Positions 1 through 12,613 of a stretch of DNA of 64,000 nucleotides are shown in pieces. This stretch comes from Diploscapter coronatus (taxonomy: Eukaryota > Nematoda > Chromadorea > Rhabditida > Rhabditidae): contig OZ038422.1 in NCBI GenBank assembly GCA_964036155.1, forward strand, positions 62,767,201 to 62,831,200, given 5' to 3'. Both the position numbers and the translations under genes were made by a program. The number at the start of each line of letters is the position of its first letter. The first letter of the stretch is position 1. The notes beneath the pieces were generated by a model. That model was given only the letters and a program-made list of their open reading frames with translations, did not search any database and was not told where the DNA came from.

Positions 1-3000
1 ACCTGGCTTCGCCCACCAACGCACAGGTCAAGATCAGCTGGCAGGCACCGCCGCAGTCCACTTGGAGGTGCTCGAATATTCGCTATCGAATCGAGTATGT
101 CACTGGGGATGGACAGAGGAAGCAGATCGACGAGCCAAGCACTTCCATCGAACACCTATTCGATTCTCAGCCAAACACGAAGTGGATCGTGAAGATACAG
201 ACAGTTAATGACGCAGGCGAATCGCCTTGGAGCAAGGAGCTCACAATCACAACTGCGGAGGGCCCACCTGGCAAAGTGACTGGAATCATCACTACTCCCA
301 AAGGACCGAAGGCAATCGAAGTGACTTGGAAGAAGCCCACAGACACGAATGGAGTCATCACTGGATACACGGTCAGCTACAGACTCAAGTCGATCGGAGA
401 GTGCGGTCCACGCAGTGGAGTGCCTATTGAGAAGCATGTCAGAAACGAGAAGCAGCTGCTAGAAGACCTCATTCCTGACGCTACCTACGAGATTTGGATC
501 ACTGCACACACGACTATGGCTGGACCGCAATCAGAAGTTGTGACCGAGACGACGGAAGAAGCCATTCCTACTGGAGCCCCCTTGAACGTGCGAGTGTCTG
601 GAGTTACATCCAATAGAGCTGATGTGACTTGGGCGCAGCCCGAATGCGAGCAACGAAATGGAAGGATAATCGATTATGCTTACGAGTTGACGACTGCCAA
701 CAAGTGGGGAGAGAATAAGACTGGCAACAATGCAGCTGAACGACTCACGCTCGACGAGCTCACTCCATTCACTGAGTACAAGATCAGAGTGGCTGCAATC
801 AACTCGGTCGGACAAGGACCCTTCACCGACTGGGTGCCCTTCACAACGCAGAGCTGCGCCCCTGGCCCGCCAACCGATCTGAGGGAAGAAGGCGTCTTCG
901 AGCACGCAATCGAGACCTCCTGGTTGCCTCCCTATCCTCCAAATGGAAACATCGATTTCTACAAGATTCGCTACACTCTAAGCGGAGAGGCCAATTACAA
1001 AGAGGTGCGAGTGGACGTCGACAGACTGGAATGCTCGGATGCTGCGAAGAAGAATCGACTCTGCTACAGAGTGGCCGATCTCGAACCCGAACAGGAGTAC
1101 ACCATTCAAGTGGCCGCCAGAACTGACAACGGACACTGGTCGGATTGGTCTGATGAATTGACTGCGAAGACCGAAAAGCAGACGATTCCTGTGCTCGAGA
1201 GGGAACTCGAAGTGATCGACACAAAACCCAATTCGATCACTCTTCGATGGGAGGGACTGCCCAACGATCAGGCTGTTCACGTGGTTGGATACGTGCTCGA
1301 ATACAAGTCAGAAGCAGACGACAGTGAATGGGCTGAGTATAATGGAGTGGTGAAACATCGCAAGAATAACAACGAATACAAAGTCACTGTGAAGGACTTG
1401 GAAACGGCCACTCTCTACTTCTTCCGATTGAAGGTGGTTGGCAAAAACGACAAGAGAGGCGCCCCTGGCCCTGAGACAAAGGCCTCCACCAGCTGCGGCA
1501 AACCCGAGGAGCCCCCTTCAGATCTGCAGGCCGAAAGCATCGACTTCGACACTGTCAAATTGACCTGGAAGAATCCGGCAGAGGACACCTGGAAATGCGA
1601 CGCCGTCGCCATCGTGATCGAGTACGTCAACACGACTTCCAGAGGAAATTGGACAATTGAAATCGATGCCCCTACCGAACTGATCATTCCGACGGCGCCT
1701 GGCACGAAATGGGAGTTCCGCGCAAAAACGCAGACCGTGGAAGACAGTGGAAAGCCGCAGTCCAGCAGATGGAGTGACAAGGTGAAGCTGTTGACGACAG
1801 CTCTGCCTGGAGAGATATTCGTCACTGTCGAACCCACCGGACCTCGAGAAGCTCTGCTCACTTGGGCCCTGCCTGAGAAGGACAGCAAGTGGAACTACGG
1901 AGTCGATATCACCTACAGACTGAAGCAGTTGGGAGGATGCAACGAGAAGGCGACTGGCAGTCACGAGCCCGTCACCAAACTGAACGTGCAGGAGAAGCAG
2001 GTCGTTCTCGATGGACTCGTGCCTGGAAGTCTATATGAGGTAAAATTTACAGAGAAAATGATACTTTAATAAAATCGTTTAAATTTTCAGGTCGTTGTAA
2101 CACCACGAAGACCACCTTCTCTTCACTCTTCGATCGTCAGTCCAAAGACTGTCCGCACATTCAGAACGCACAGCGATGTGCCCACTGGCCCGCCTCAGAA
2201 TTTGCAGAATACGGCCAGAAAGGACACAGAGCTTGGATTCAAATGGGAAGCGCCTGAATGTATCCATCAGAATGGAAATGTCACCCAGTACGAATATGTG
2301 CTGGTGGGCATGGACGAGTGGAACAAAGGCACCCGAGAAGGCGTCACTCCGCGATTGAATGCAGTCATCGACCAACTCATGCCTGGCTCGCTCTACAGCA
2401 TCAAAGTCAGAGCCTACACCGCTGAAGGCCCAGGCCCTTGGTCGGACGATGTCGAGGCTAAGACTACTGGCTCGGTCTGTGGTCTGCCCAGAGAGCTGTC
2501 CACAGTTCTGACTCGATCCAATCAAATCCAACTCACCTGGCTGCCTCCCTACCCCGAGAAGTCACAGGTCATTGCCTACCGAGTCAGATACGCACTCAGC
2601 GCAGACGATCCTAATCCAACCGAAATCGAGCTGTCTGCAGACGAATTAAGCTGCTCTGGCTATAAGAGCTCCATAATTACTCCTACTCACCTGTGTGCCA
2701 CAATCAAGGACGTCAAGCCAGCCACCACTTACCGCGTACAAGTACAGGCTCAATGTGCTTCTGGAGACTGGGGCGATTGGTCTGATGAGTACTTTACAAC
2801 GACTCGGCCTTCAGACGAGCCATTTACTGGAGGCAGTCTGAAGCTGCTCTCTGCCGGACACGACAATCTGCGAGTGAAATGGACTCCTCCCGATGTGATC
2901 GGACAGAGCATTGACAACTACGAGTTGTCCATTTCTGTGGCTTCTGAACTCGACCAAAACCCGAAGAAATTCAGCGTCCCAGCCTCTGAGTTGGAGTATC

Positions 3001-6000
3001 ATTTCCGCGAATTGAGTCCAGTCACCCAGTACAATGTGACTGTGCAGGGACTGCAGGAAGGCAAACGACTCTGGTTCATCTCCAATATTTTCCCCACTAC
3101 TGACATCGGTAATCCTTTATTTTCGTTTTATCTAAACAAACGAATTGATTTCAGGAGACAGCACTCTGCCAATTCCACCCCCAACAGACCTGCATTTGAT
3201 CGAGAAGAGCCACACGATGCTACACGTCAGATGGGAGCCGCCTGAGATATTCGACCCCGAACTGCAGGAATTGGTCACTCACTATAGGTGTTTCGAGTTT
3301 ATTCTTATCGTAACAAAGTGAATTGTTTTTCAGAGTAACTATAGCTCCATTCGACCCTCACTCGCGCAAACTTGGCCAACAGAAGAACTACACGGTGCAA
3401 GTGCCTGGAACGACGATGAAATTCGAAGGCCTCACTCCACGCACAATTTACAACATAACTGTGCGGGCTGGCACCAACTCGGGATATGGAGAAGTGCTGT
3501 GGGGAGTCTACTCGACACTCGCTCCTGGAGAGAGGCACATCCTCAGACTGCGCGACAGAACACCCACCACCTTGACCGTCGAATGGGAGCCTGTTTGGGG
3601 CAAATCGCACAGCGGCTACACACTCACCGCCTACACTCTGCAGTCCGTCTTCCCGCACGTCCGACTCCATCAACTCAAGTCCTTCGACGTGGATGCCTCA
3701 GAGACTCACTATGTTATTCGCGGTCTGCATCCCTCGACAGTCTACAATGTGACTCTTCGCCCGAAGGACCACAACGAGCATGCTTGGGGTGCCTACGCGA
3801 CCCTGCCGCCCGGTTGGTTCCTCGTCAAGAACCTCAAGCAGTGCGATCGAACGAACTTCGCCGTTTCGATGAGCTGGGAGCCTATCGAAATGAACATGGC
3901 CACTCACTATCAGGTATGTCATTTTGTGATTTTCTTGAATACATTTCGAATTTCAGGTTCGCTATCTTCGACTCAAAGACAGAGATGAGAACTGGGTGAT
4001 TGAATCTGAGAAGGAAGCGAAGGAGTTGCTCTGTCCAAAGGTAAAAAGGAGAAAACACCAACATATGCAATGAATATTTGATGTTTTCAGGATGGCTGTG
4101 GCCGTCTGTGCTACCTGGTGTTCAATCTGCCTCATCCACCCACAGACTATGTCTTCCAAGTGCGCGCCAAAGTCGACGGAGAGTGGAATCGATGGAAATC
4201 TGCACCGAAGAAGATGATCACTTCTGATTCCATCGAAGTGAGACTTTGTTTTCTTTCTCGAATAAATTGTTTCTGCTCAGGTGAAGCGAGCCTGCTGCAT
4301 CGTTCCCCCGCCCTACTTCGTCGAGAACATCGGATCGCCAGGCACTTACTGGGAAGTCGACATCTCTCCTGCTGCCACCGAGAACAATGTCACGTAAGAT
4401 TGATTGCATATTTTAGCAGAGAAAGACTCACTCATTTTCCAGTCGTTACTACGTGGTTGTTGATGCACGCGATCCTCCAGGCGACACTAACTGGACGGAG
4501 CTGACAGACAAAGTGACTGCAGATGGAATGAAACTGCCCTACTATGTCGGCGCTTCCTTCAATCGGGAGACTCTCACTGAGCCTAGAAAGGTATGTGTTA
4601 TTTGCTTGTTTGTTCGTTTGTTATTTTCTTGTGCAATTCATGAATTCCTCTCGTTTCAGGTGCGCATTGGAGACGGCACAGTTATTGGCGGCTACCTGAA
4701 CTACCCGCTCATCAAGGGCAAGAAGTACAACTACGAGGTCTACACAATCTGGAATGTGACTGGCGCTCCACTTGTTGGAAGATTACGAGGTGAATTAGGA
4801 GATCGGAGAGGGGAATCTGATGCGTGAGATGAGAATGAAGATGTGAAATGACCGAGAAAGGAAGACAAATGAGAAAAGGGAAGGGGAGAAAGGGAGACTC
4901 GATTGATAAGAAAGCCGAGTAGAAACAGTAAAATTGATGGAAAAGGTTTGCGAGTATAGAAAAGGTAAGGGTGTGGTGGCAATAGGCAATAGAGCATGAA
5001 AGGCAAATGGAAATCGAGAAGAGAAATGGGAAGGTGGAGTGTGAAGAGAAAGGAAGAAAAGGAAAGAAAAGAGAAGGGGAAGGAAACAGCTCCGCCTTTG
5101 GGCTGCTGGGCCTCGACTGCTAGCTGTTTCCCTCTCTCTGCAACACACCATCCCCTTCCCCCCGTCCTTCATTCCATCTACAGTCAATTCCACACCTTTC
5201 CAAAACAGAAACCATCGTCAGATCATCCATTATTTGCTGCTATTTTGATAGTTCCTCTTCCGAATTAATTTTGATAATCTATTCCAAGCCAGTTAAAGAA
5301 TGGCTTGGTTTCCCGACGGTACGTTTCAACACATTCTTTCTCGGCTCAACCACCCAAAGCCCTTATCAAATTCAATCAATGCACGGTTTGTGACTTTGTT
5401 CGTCACTCCATCGTTGTTAGAATGAGTTTTCTGCTTTGTGAACTGATTTTGGCTTATTGTTTAGGAACGTTTAGAAGCAAGACCAAATTTGTTGTAGTTT
5501 TTTTTTTTTTATGTTTCATGTGAGATGAAAAGTCATTGGATAAGAGGGCCTTTTTCACGGTGTGCATTTGCATAAATCCCCCAGCCACTCGCATAAGTCT
5601 TCTCGTTTTTGAAGTGTCGAAAAGAGGACACGAATTCATGAATTGGAATGGATGGCAAGAACAGAACATTGAATAGTTGGGCTAAGAGAAGACTTGAATG
5701 AATTTAAGAGTGGAGGAGAAAGATCAGGAACAGATCTCACAAAGAATCTAATCACTCGTAATCTATGTTTATGTTATGTTCAATGTTGATGCAGATGTTC
5801 GTGAAACGTGGTGGCGTCGAGTGCCGTGGTACTGTTTCGTGGCTCTGGCGATCATCTGTCTTCTGCTGCTACTCTGTCTCTGCTGGCTCTGTTGTCTCGC
5901 TAAGTTCGTCTTTATATGTAATTCATCGTTTGACAAGACTTCTTCTTGGCTCATCTCCAAACATGCATAATCAATAGAACCAGCCAGTCAAGAAGTCTTA

Positions 6001-9000
6001 TCAAATGACTGTGTATGCATGTTTTCATGTTGTCTTTCCTTTTTTGGCTCCCTACCCTCTGCCTGCCTGCCAAAATCAACTTTATATTTGTTTGCTCACA
6101 TTCCCTATGTGTTGTGTGTATGCACTCAATCGACTAACAACAAAAACTATTAAAATATTTTATGTGTACGCGATTACTCTTTTCTCGGGCAGGAAATTCC
6201 ACAGAAAAGAGTTATTGCCGATTGATGGAAATTTATCGATAACCGAACATTGATTGAGAAAAAATGGAACTAAGATATATTGCCTCCTTCCCCCTTCCCA
6301 CTGATCAATCTGACTATTCCCGAACTGATGTGTTAATGCGTGTGCGTTTCAGCCTCCCCATATCTGACAGCCGGATGGCCGTGGTGGTGGCTGCTTCTAC
6401 TGCTCCTTCTCCTTCTTCTGCTCATTCTCCTCTGCTGCTGTCTTCTCTGGTGTCTCCAAGGGTAAATAACACTTCATTCATTCCCATTCAGATTAACTAC
6501 TTATCCGCTCTAAACGCCTGTAGTTGGCATGTCTTGACAAAATAGTCCAGATGATAGTTGTTGTTTTCAGAAGATATCGAGCAAGGAAAGATCACATGCG
6601 AAGAGTCACGAACGGAGCTCATCAGCCTTTGCTGGACGAGGTGAATTCGTTAAATTTGACTATTCACATGAGTCGTTCAGGAGAAGGACGCGATGGCAGC
6701 GAATCTGCGTTCTCTGGAAGCCAGATTGGACAATATGAAGGGCGACTTCGACAGAAGGGGTACTGCTTTCTTTCCCTTTGCCTTCTGTCTTCTGCCATTC
6801 ACAGATTGACAATTCGACAATCTGACAATACACAAACAGACAGACACACTGCCAATTAATTCCCATTTGTCTTCTCTACTTACATTTCAATTTTCACTCG
6901 TTGCAAAACTATTTCTTTTCCTTCCTGCTTCTCTTTATACTCTATTTCCCTCTGCACATCAATCAATATCATTCAGTCTCCCTTTGGGTGTGGTTGCGTT
7001 TTTCAACAATTTATTTTTCTTTTTGAATCGCCTTTTTCGTCTCCTTCCGATTTCTCTTTTCTGTCTCAAACAATCATGCATAAGTATGCTTGCAACTTCT
7101 GAATTCAAGCCAAGTCGCACTTCAACCTGAAATTCCGCAATCACTTTTCAATTACAGCAAAAACTTCGCCTCGAAATGCCTTTGTCTCAATTTTCCCTTC
7201 CAAATTGATTTCCCTTTCTAATTTTTCAAAACCTGCTTTTTCTCTTCGAATCTGTCAAAATTAATGCGTCGATTATTCGAAGCATTAATATTCTCTCTCA
7301 GTCGCTTTTTCATTTCACGAAATGGGTCGAGATGAGCAATGAAAGTAGTGGTTTTCAGGTCGAGGAGACTTCGAGGATGGCTACATCAAGGGCTACAAGG
7401 ACGCTAACAAACTGGACTCGAATGCTGCTCGAAGAAGAATGGATCAGGATGGAAAGGACGACAGATTCAACGAAGGATACGTGAAGGGATTGAAGTAGGG
7501 AGGCAGAAGAAGGAATGGAGGAGGAAATGAGCGAATTGCAGAGACGCGGGAATGACTGGAATGACGACTTCGATGCACAATCTGGCACAGAGAGGAGCTG
7601 GAGGTGGATATTCGGCCGGGTTCATGCAGGGATACAAGGTGAATTGACGGATGGAGAGGAGACAGGGAGTGAAGAATGAACGAATTGCAGGACGGCAATG
7701 CGGGAGTGTTCGGAGACAAAGTGACTCCCACGATGATTGCCAGACTGGATGAACAGTATCCTGGACAAGATGACTTCAAGCAGGGATACGTGGATGGGTT
7801 CAGGGAAGGAGCCACCAGCAGAACGGGCGACAAACGAGTAAAAAGGGAAAGAAAAGGGATAGTAGAAAACGACTGGTTTGCAGGGCTTCGAAGACTCGCG
7901 TCGTCTACAGCAGTCTCTCACAGAACTCACAGAGCGATTGACTTCCCTCGAAAGGACAAAGGGAGACGAAATTCACTCCACAAAGATCTACCATGTCTGT
8001 AAGTCGTTGCAATTGAATGCAGAGAGGAAGGGAACTAATTCATTCCTCTTTCAGACAATCAACAACCAGAGTTGGCTGGATATTCTTCGACAGGACAGCA
8101 ACTGGCACACGAATTGGAGGAATTGAGCACGTCCAGAAGAAGCACTCTGAGAAGGCATTACACGGTCGGTTGAGAGGGAAAAGGGGAATTGCAAGGGAAC
8201 TAAATGAATGAGTGGATATTCAGCCTGGCGACTACCTGAAGTACGACGCAGAAGAAGGCTACAACTCGCTCGGTCGCAATCGTCGATCGCTTTCCGCCTC
8301 TGCTTTGGGTCGAGGAGGTGAGTCTCGCTTTCTGCACACTATACAAATATGAGGAAATACCCTATCTTTCGAATTTTCTGTAGAAATTTAATGACTCTGC
8401 TAAAATGTTCTAATTGCAAGAAGATTATTTACATTTTCAAGTTCTGCCAACTTCTTCTATCCCCCTATAAGGCATGAGTGTGCCTAGAGAGATGGTCCAT
8501 TCTGATGAAATTTGTGAGATCATCTTTCTCGATTGGCTTTTGAAGAATCGTGAATTTCAACAGAAATGGACGTAAGAAAGATGCTCTAATGGAATTGGCA
8601 TGTTGAGTGGTTGAGTAGTTGAGTGTGAATCTGTGTGCTGATTGCTCGTTGCAGAATCGTCGTTCGAAAGAGGAGAGACTCTGGAGCGCTCGAGGCATGC
8701 ATCGCAGATGGGCTCGTCCTACATAACTCGGGCAGCCGCTGCGTCCAACCAGGGCACGGACACCTATGCAAAGCGGTACAACTACAGAAGCAGGTCTGAT
8801 GTGGGCAGTCCTAGACGATACGCATCGACGACTCTGCTCGACGGCAGCAGACCTGGCCCTTCCACGCCACACGCCAGAAGAGATGCCCTCTCCACTCTGC
8901 AACGCGAATTGGACACCCTCAGTCGATCCCCCGACAGATCGACCCCTCGCGGCTACACTTCGGACACACCATACGACTCTGTACGGTCCAAGGCTCGCGG

Positions 9001-12000
9001 CTATTCCAACTACGATTACGGTATTTCCCCTTTCCCCTTCACATTAGAATAAACTCTGCGTGTCTCTGGTGAAATTTCATGAATTTGTTTGAGGCAGTTC
9101 AACTACAAAGTTGAATTAATGTTTGGACTTGTACTACAAGAAAGAGGAAGGACATCATTTCGTGTAGTACTCGTCCCGTAAAGACTAATTTTAGAGTGAC
9201 ACTCGAATGACAATTGATTGAGTAATGATTGATTCTCAAATGAGTGTTAGTTCGAGAGTTTGCAGTTTTGCAATTGAATGTTTGGTCTTTTTCAGACTAA
9301 TCGCAACTCAAATCCCCTGTCTAATTTGATAATTTTATCACTTCACCAGAGGTGCGTAGAAACTCTAATTAAATTATTATTGGACAACAATAGTTCAGAT
9401 AATTGTGCTGCCTCTCTGCCTCTATAGTTGCGTTTGCGTTTCAATCTAAACAGTAAAACACAGACTAGACAATAGCTTCTTTCCTTTCGAATTGAGAACG
9501 ACTATAATTGCTGACATTTTCAAGAATTAGTCTCGAATAACGGCTTGCCTTTCGATGCTCAAAACAACATTTTCGCATCTTCTAAATGCAAAAATACTCA
9601 TCTCAAATTAGAAGTCTGTTGCTATTTTTGTTCGAAGTTTACGCTGTGAAAGCTGCTAGTCGATGGTTGCTCGAACTTTGTATTCCAAATAACTTCTATT
9701 TTTCTTCATCTACACTCCTCATTAAGTCAGATTCGAGTTCAAATAGACTAATTACTAGAAACGAATATGCCATCCTGAGTTTTTCGAGTAAAAGTAGTTG
9801 CTAATAGCTAAAGACTAGGAAATAGGCAATGGACAGGCATGTTGTGCAAAGATTGAATTGAATAGTGCAACAGAAGCGAGTGATTTGAGTGATTTGGTTG
9901 CATTGCAGATTCGTTCCAATCGCGGCAACAGAAAGAATCGCACAGCTCGACTTCAGCAGCTCAGGCAGCCTCTACAGGCGGGGCCGCAGGCCAATCATCC
10001 TCTGCTACACACGTCATCAAGCAGTCGACTGGCACATCCAAGCGTGAGTTGCTGTGTCCATTGTAAATTCTCCCCAACTTGTGTTTCGCTCTCAATAATT
10101 CTCAATATCCCCCAACTGCTTACAAATTCGCGAGATCTAGTTTCACAAAATAACTTTTGCCCGTTGCCCTTATTTACTCACACAGACATTTAAAATTTTC
10201 AGTTCTATTCTAAGCGATCCCCTAAATTTTTGAAACTTCGAATGTCTGCTACAAATTTATCTTAACATTTATATAATCAGCGTTCGTTAGTGAGATTTTT
10301 TAGAGAAAGTAGCCACTTTTTATATGCCTTTCGTCCCTCCTATTCACATATTCACAGAAATCTGCTCGAATGCACTACATCTTTCTCGGCAAAGTCAGAT
10401 GCAAAAACTATATGAAATGCACTTTGGAGCGTTACGAAACGAACGTCTAATCCCCCTGAATTCAATTCTAAAAAGGGATTGTTCAACTTTCACGAAAAAC
10501 AGCCAACCACACGTTTTGTTTATTGTATTTGGAATCATCATTTGCACAGTGCGGCTGTCGCTTTTTGATCCACCTGTTTGAGATGAATCAGTACAGAAAA
10601 GTAAAGAAAAAATGAGAGGAAGGATGCTGGAAACAGACAGCTCATTTGGCTGCCTACGCATGAGAGACTGAGACTGCCATGCAATACAGAGAAGAGAGGA
10701 GTGGTCCTCTGCAATGGTCCCCAGTTACTCTCTTCACTCTGTACCTCATTCAAAAAGTGCAAATTATATTCACTTATACCTATATAATAGTTTTTTAGTT
10801 CGGTTGGATAAATCTAAGTGATTTTAGCTAAAAAATATAAAAGTAATTAGAAAAGAGCAAAGAAAATGAAAAGGGAAAGTAGGGAAAAAAAAATAGATGA
10901 AAGAATAGGGTATGGTAGGATAGGGTAGGGTAGAGTAAGGGGTGGTGACCATTATCCCAAAATTGATTGAAATTGCAACGTTAGATGCCTAACCACCCCC
11001 ATTAACTCATACCACTGTTCCTTGGCTAATTCAAACGATTTTTCGCGGATTCTTGATGCGTGAGCAAGCGAGTGAGCGGATGTGTATCATTGGCCCTGTA
11101 AATATTGTGTTCCCCCTTTCCAATTTTAGCATTCAGCATTGTGTGTTGACTTTCAATGCAACCCATTCCTCATTTCGAAACACTTCCTCCAATGCATTGC
11201 CTCGGCAGCTAAGCAATGCTTCTGCTCTTTCACAACTCCATCTCAGAAAGTCAAAGAATCGAATGAAACAAGCATTTTGCAGATGGCGCAGATGATGGCA
11301 AGTGGGCTGATGACCTGATCGAAATCGTGTCCGAGCCAATGAGCAAAACACTCGAGAGGATGCGCAAGTACAGCAACTCGGCTGCTAATGTCGGTAAGTC
11401 GAGAGGGACGGGAGAATAGAAGAAAGGAATGATGAGCGAAATGCCCACATAGTTACTAGAACGATGCTACTTTCTGATTTCGTCGCTTCTGTGGATTTGT
11501 CTATTTCTATTTGCGGATTTCTCTAAATCATCATAGTTTTGTTTACGAATAGTCTGAATTGTAGCTGCTGTAATTTTTATGCAGAATGGGAGATATTTCG
11601 TAAGCAGTCAGCCAGAATGGGGGAGAGAGGAGAAGGGAAGGGCTTGTATTTGTATCCTCAGGCGATCGGATTATTTCGAACCGATTTGCCTGCTGACCGA
11701 ATGATTGAATTGGGGCAAATCTCAATTTCTCACGCGCAAAAAAGCGACCGATATGACACAACAAAGGGAAGGGCTGGAAAGGTTGAGTGGATGAAGGAAG
11801 GCGAATTGGAATCTCGCACTTTTTTGCCCTCGAAAATATTAACAGACAGTCCTGTTGCAGATCAAATAGAATGAAAGGGCAGTGAAGCGAAGCGAAGTAG
11901 CTACTTCATTTCCATTTCCATTTCAGTCCATCATTCCGCAGGCAAAACTGGGTGATTGTACTGATTCGAGATCAGACACTGCTGATTGCTGTATTACTCT

Positions 12001-12613
12001 CTACTGTTCTACTTCTTGTTCAATCCATCACTTTCATTGAATTGAAATCCATCTGCTTCTGCATTACTACATTTATCCATAATTCATTCTTTCCAAATTT
12101 AAAGCATAAACTAAAGCATTCTGCAAGAATTTTCAAGTTAGCAAATTTGTCCCTCCCTAAAAATACACACAAATATATCTGCTGCTGCCGCCAAAATCAC
12201 GGGACCATCGAGACACGCTATACGAGTTGAGTCTGCGAGATATGAGATAGGCACAGGCACAGACCAGGCATTAGCTGGCCGGGCGGTTTGTCAACAAGAG
12301 GAGGGGCAGGCAGAAGTGTTGTTGACGAGAAGGACGAGAAGGTTGCTGCGGACCATCTTCTTGAGTGCATTGCCCGCTGCCTTGTTTTGACGAAAACAGA
12401 AGAGATCGAGATAGTGACATAGTGACTTGCCAATCGAGTTAAAACCCGAATATCGATTCAGAAGCCCAATCGTCATCAGGAGCAGCTGCAGGCGGTGGAG
12501 ACGAGGTTGTTGAGACGAAATATCAACGACACTACAAGGAGGTTCACATTTATATGAAATGGTTAAATGAACTTAATAACTTGTAGGAACACTCCTCAGG
12601 CGGAGCTCCATAG
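1..12613 (+). CDS. let-805: Giant fibronectin type III membrane protein, myotactin (LET-805)-like; 5' end outside window
   Basis: This is the 3' part of a very large gene. It is open from base 3 and spliced. Extracellular exons (3-2039, 2091-3108, 3154-3287, 3334-3913, 3956-4040, 4091-4237, 4281-4393, 4443-4590, 4660-4789) encode about a dozen consecutive fibronectin-III repeats, with recurring GPP, Y.V.Y and 'W.DW.D' signatures and N-glycosylation sites. A membrane exon (two versions, 5795-5903 and 6353-6461) follows, then a tail from 6571, 6681, 7360, 7542, 7691, 7884, 8055, 8224, 8655-9020, 9909-10043, 11283-11393 and 12462-12541. The tail is rich in G-[YF]-x-x-G-[YFL] motifs, then in Ser/Arg/Tyr. 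The end is either a last exon 12587-12613 or read-through to a stop at 12584. In nematodes this architecture fits myotactin, a hemidesmosome protein of the epidermis that helps tie muscle to cuticle; that role is family knowledge. Another FN3 receptor is possible. Confidence 0.62.
4790..5794 (+). other. Intron before the membrane exons
   Basis: About 1 kb of purine-rich then pyrimidine-rich sequence (4800-5200) with no convincing coding exon. Open frames here are low-complexity Lys/Glu/Arg or Ser/Phe/Leu. Confidence 0.5.
5795..5903 (+). other. Transmembrane exon A of the FN3 gene
   Basis: A 109-base exon flanked by a TGCAG acceptor and a GTTCGT donor. It enters in phase 1, completing the g left at 4789. 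It leaves in phase 2, completing Lys with the a at 6571. The translation runs from DVRETWWRRVPWY through a hydrophobic, Leu/Cys-rich stretch to a cytoplasmic Lys. It is an alternative to the exon at 6353-6461. Confidence 0.75.
6353..6461 (+). other. Transmembrane exon B of the FN3 gene
   Basis: A second 109-base exon, preceded by GTTTCAG and followed by GTAAAT. It has the same entry phase (1) and exit phase (2) as exon A. It encodes SPYLTAGWPWWW followed by a run of Leu, Ile and Cys, ending before the common cytoplasmic RYRARKDH sequence. Including both exons, or neither, would shift the frame of the tail. Confidence 0.75.
10044..11282 (+). other. Intron in the cytoplasmic-tail region of the FN3 gene
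   Basis: AT-rich intron with a degenerate GGGTA-rich tract near 10908-10945 and a partly complementary CC-rich stretch near 10990-11020. I see no exon in it. Confidence 0.45.

Noticed and set aside
4800..5270. Open frames with Lys/Glu/Arg or Ser/Phe/Leu runs
   Set aside because: They arise from a purine-rich then pyrimidine-rich intron, lack splice support and do not fit the FN3 gene's phase.
10900..10945. Telomere-like GGGTA tract
   Set aside because: Units are irregular, the tract is only ~45 bases and lies inside an intron. Better explained as one arm of a degenerate inverted repeat.
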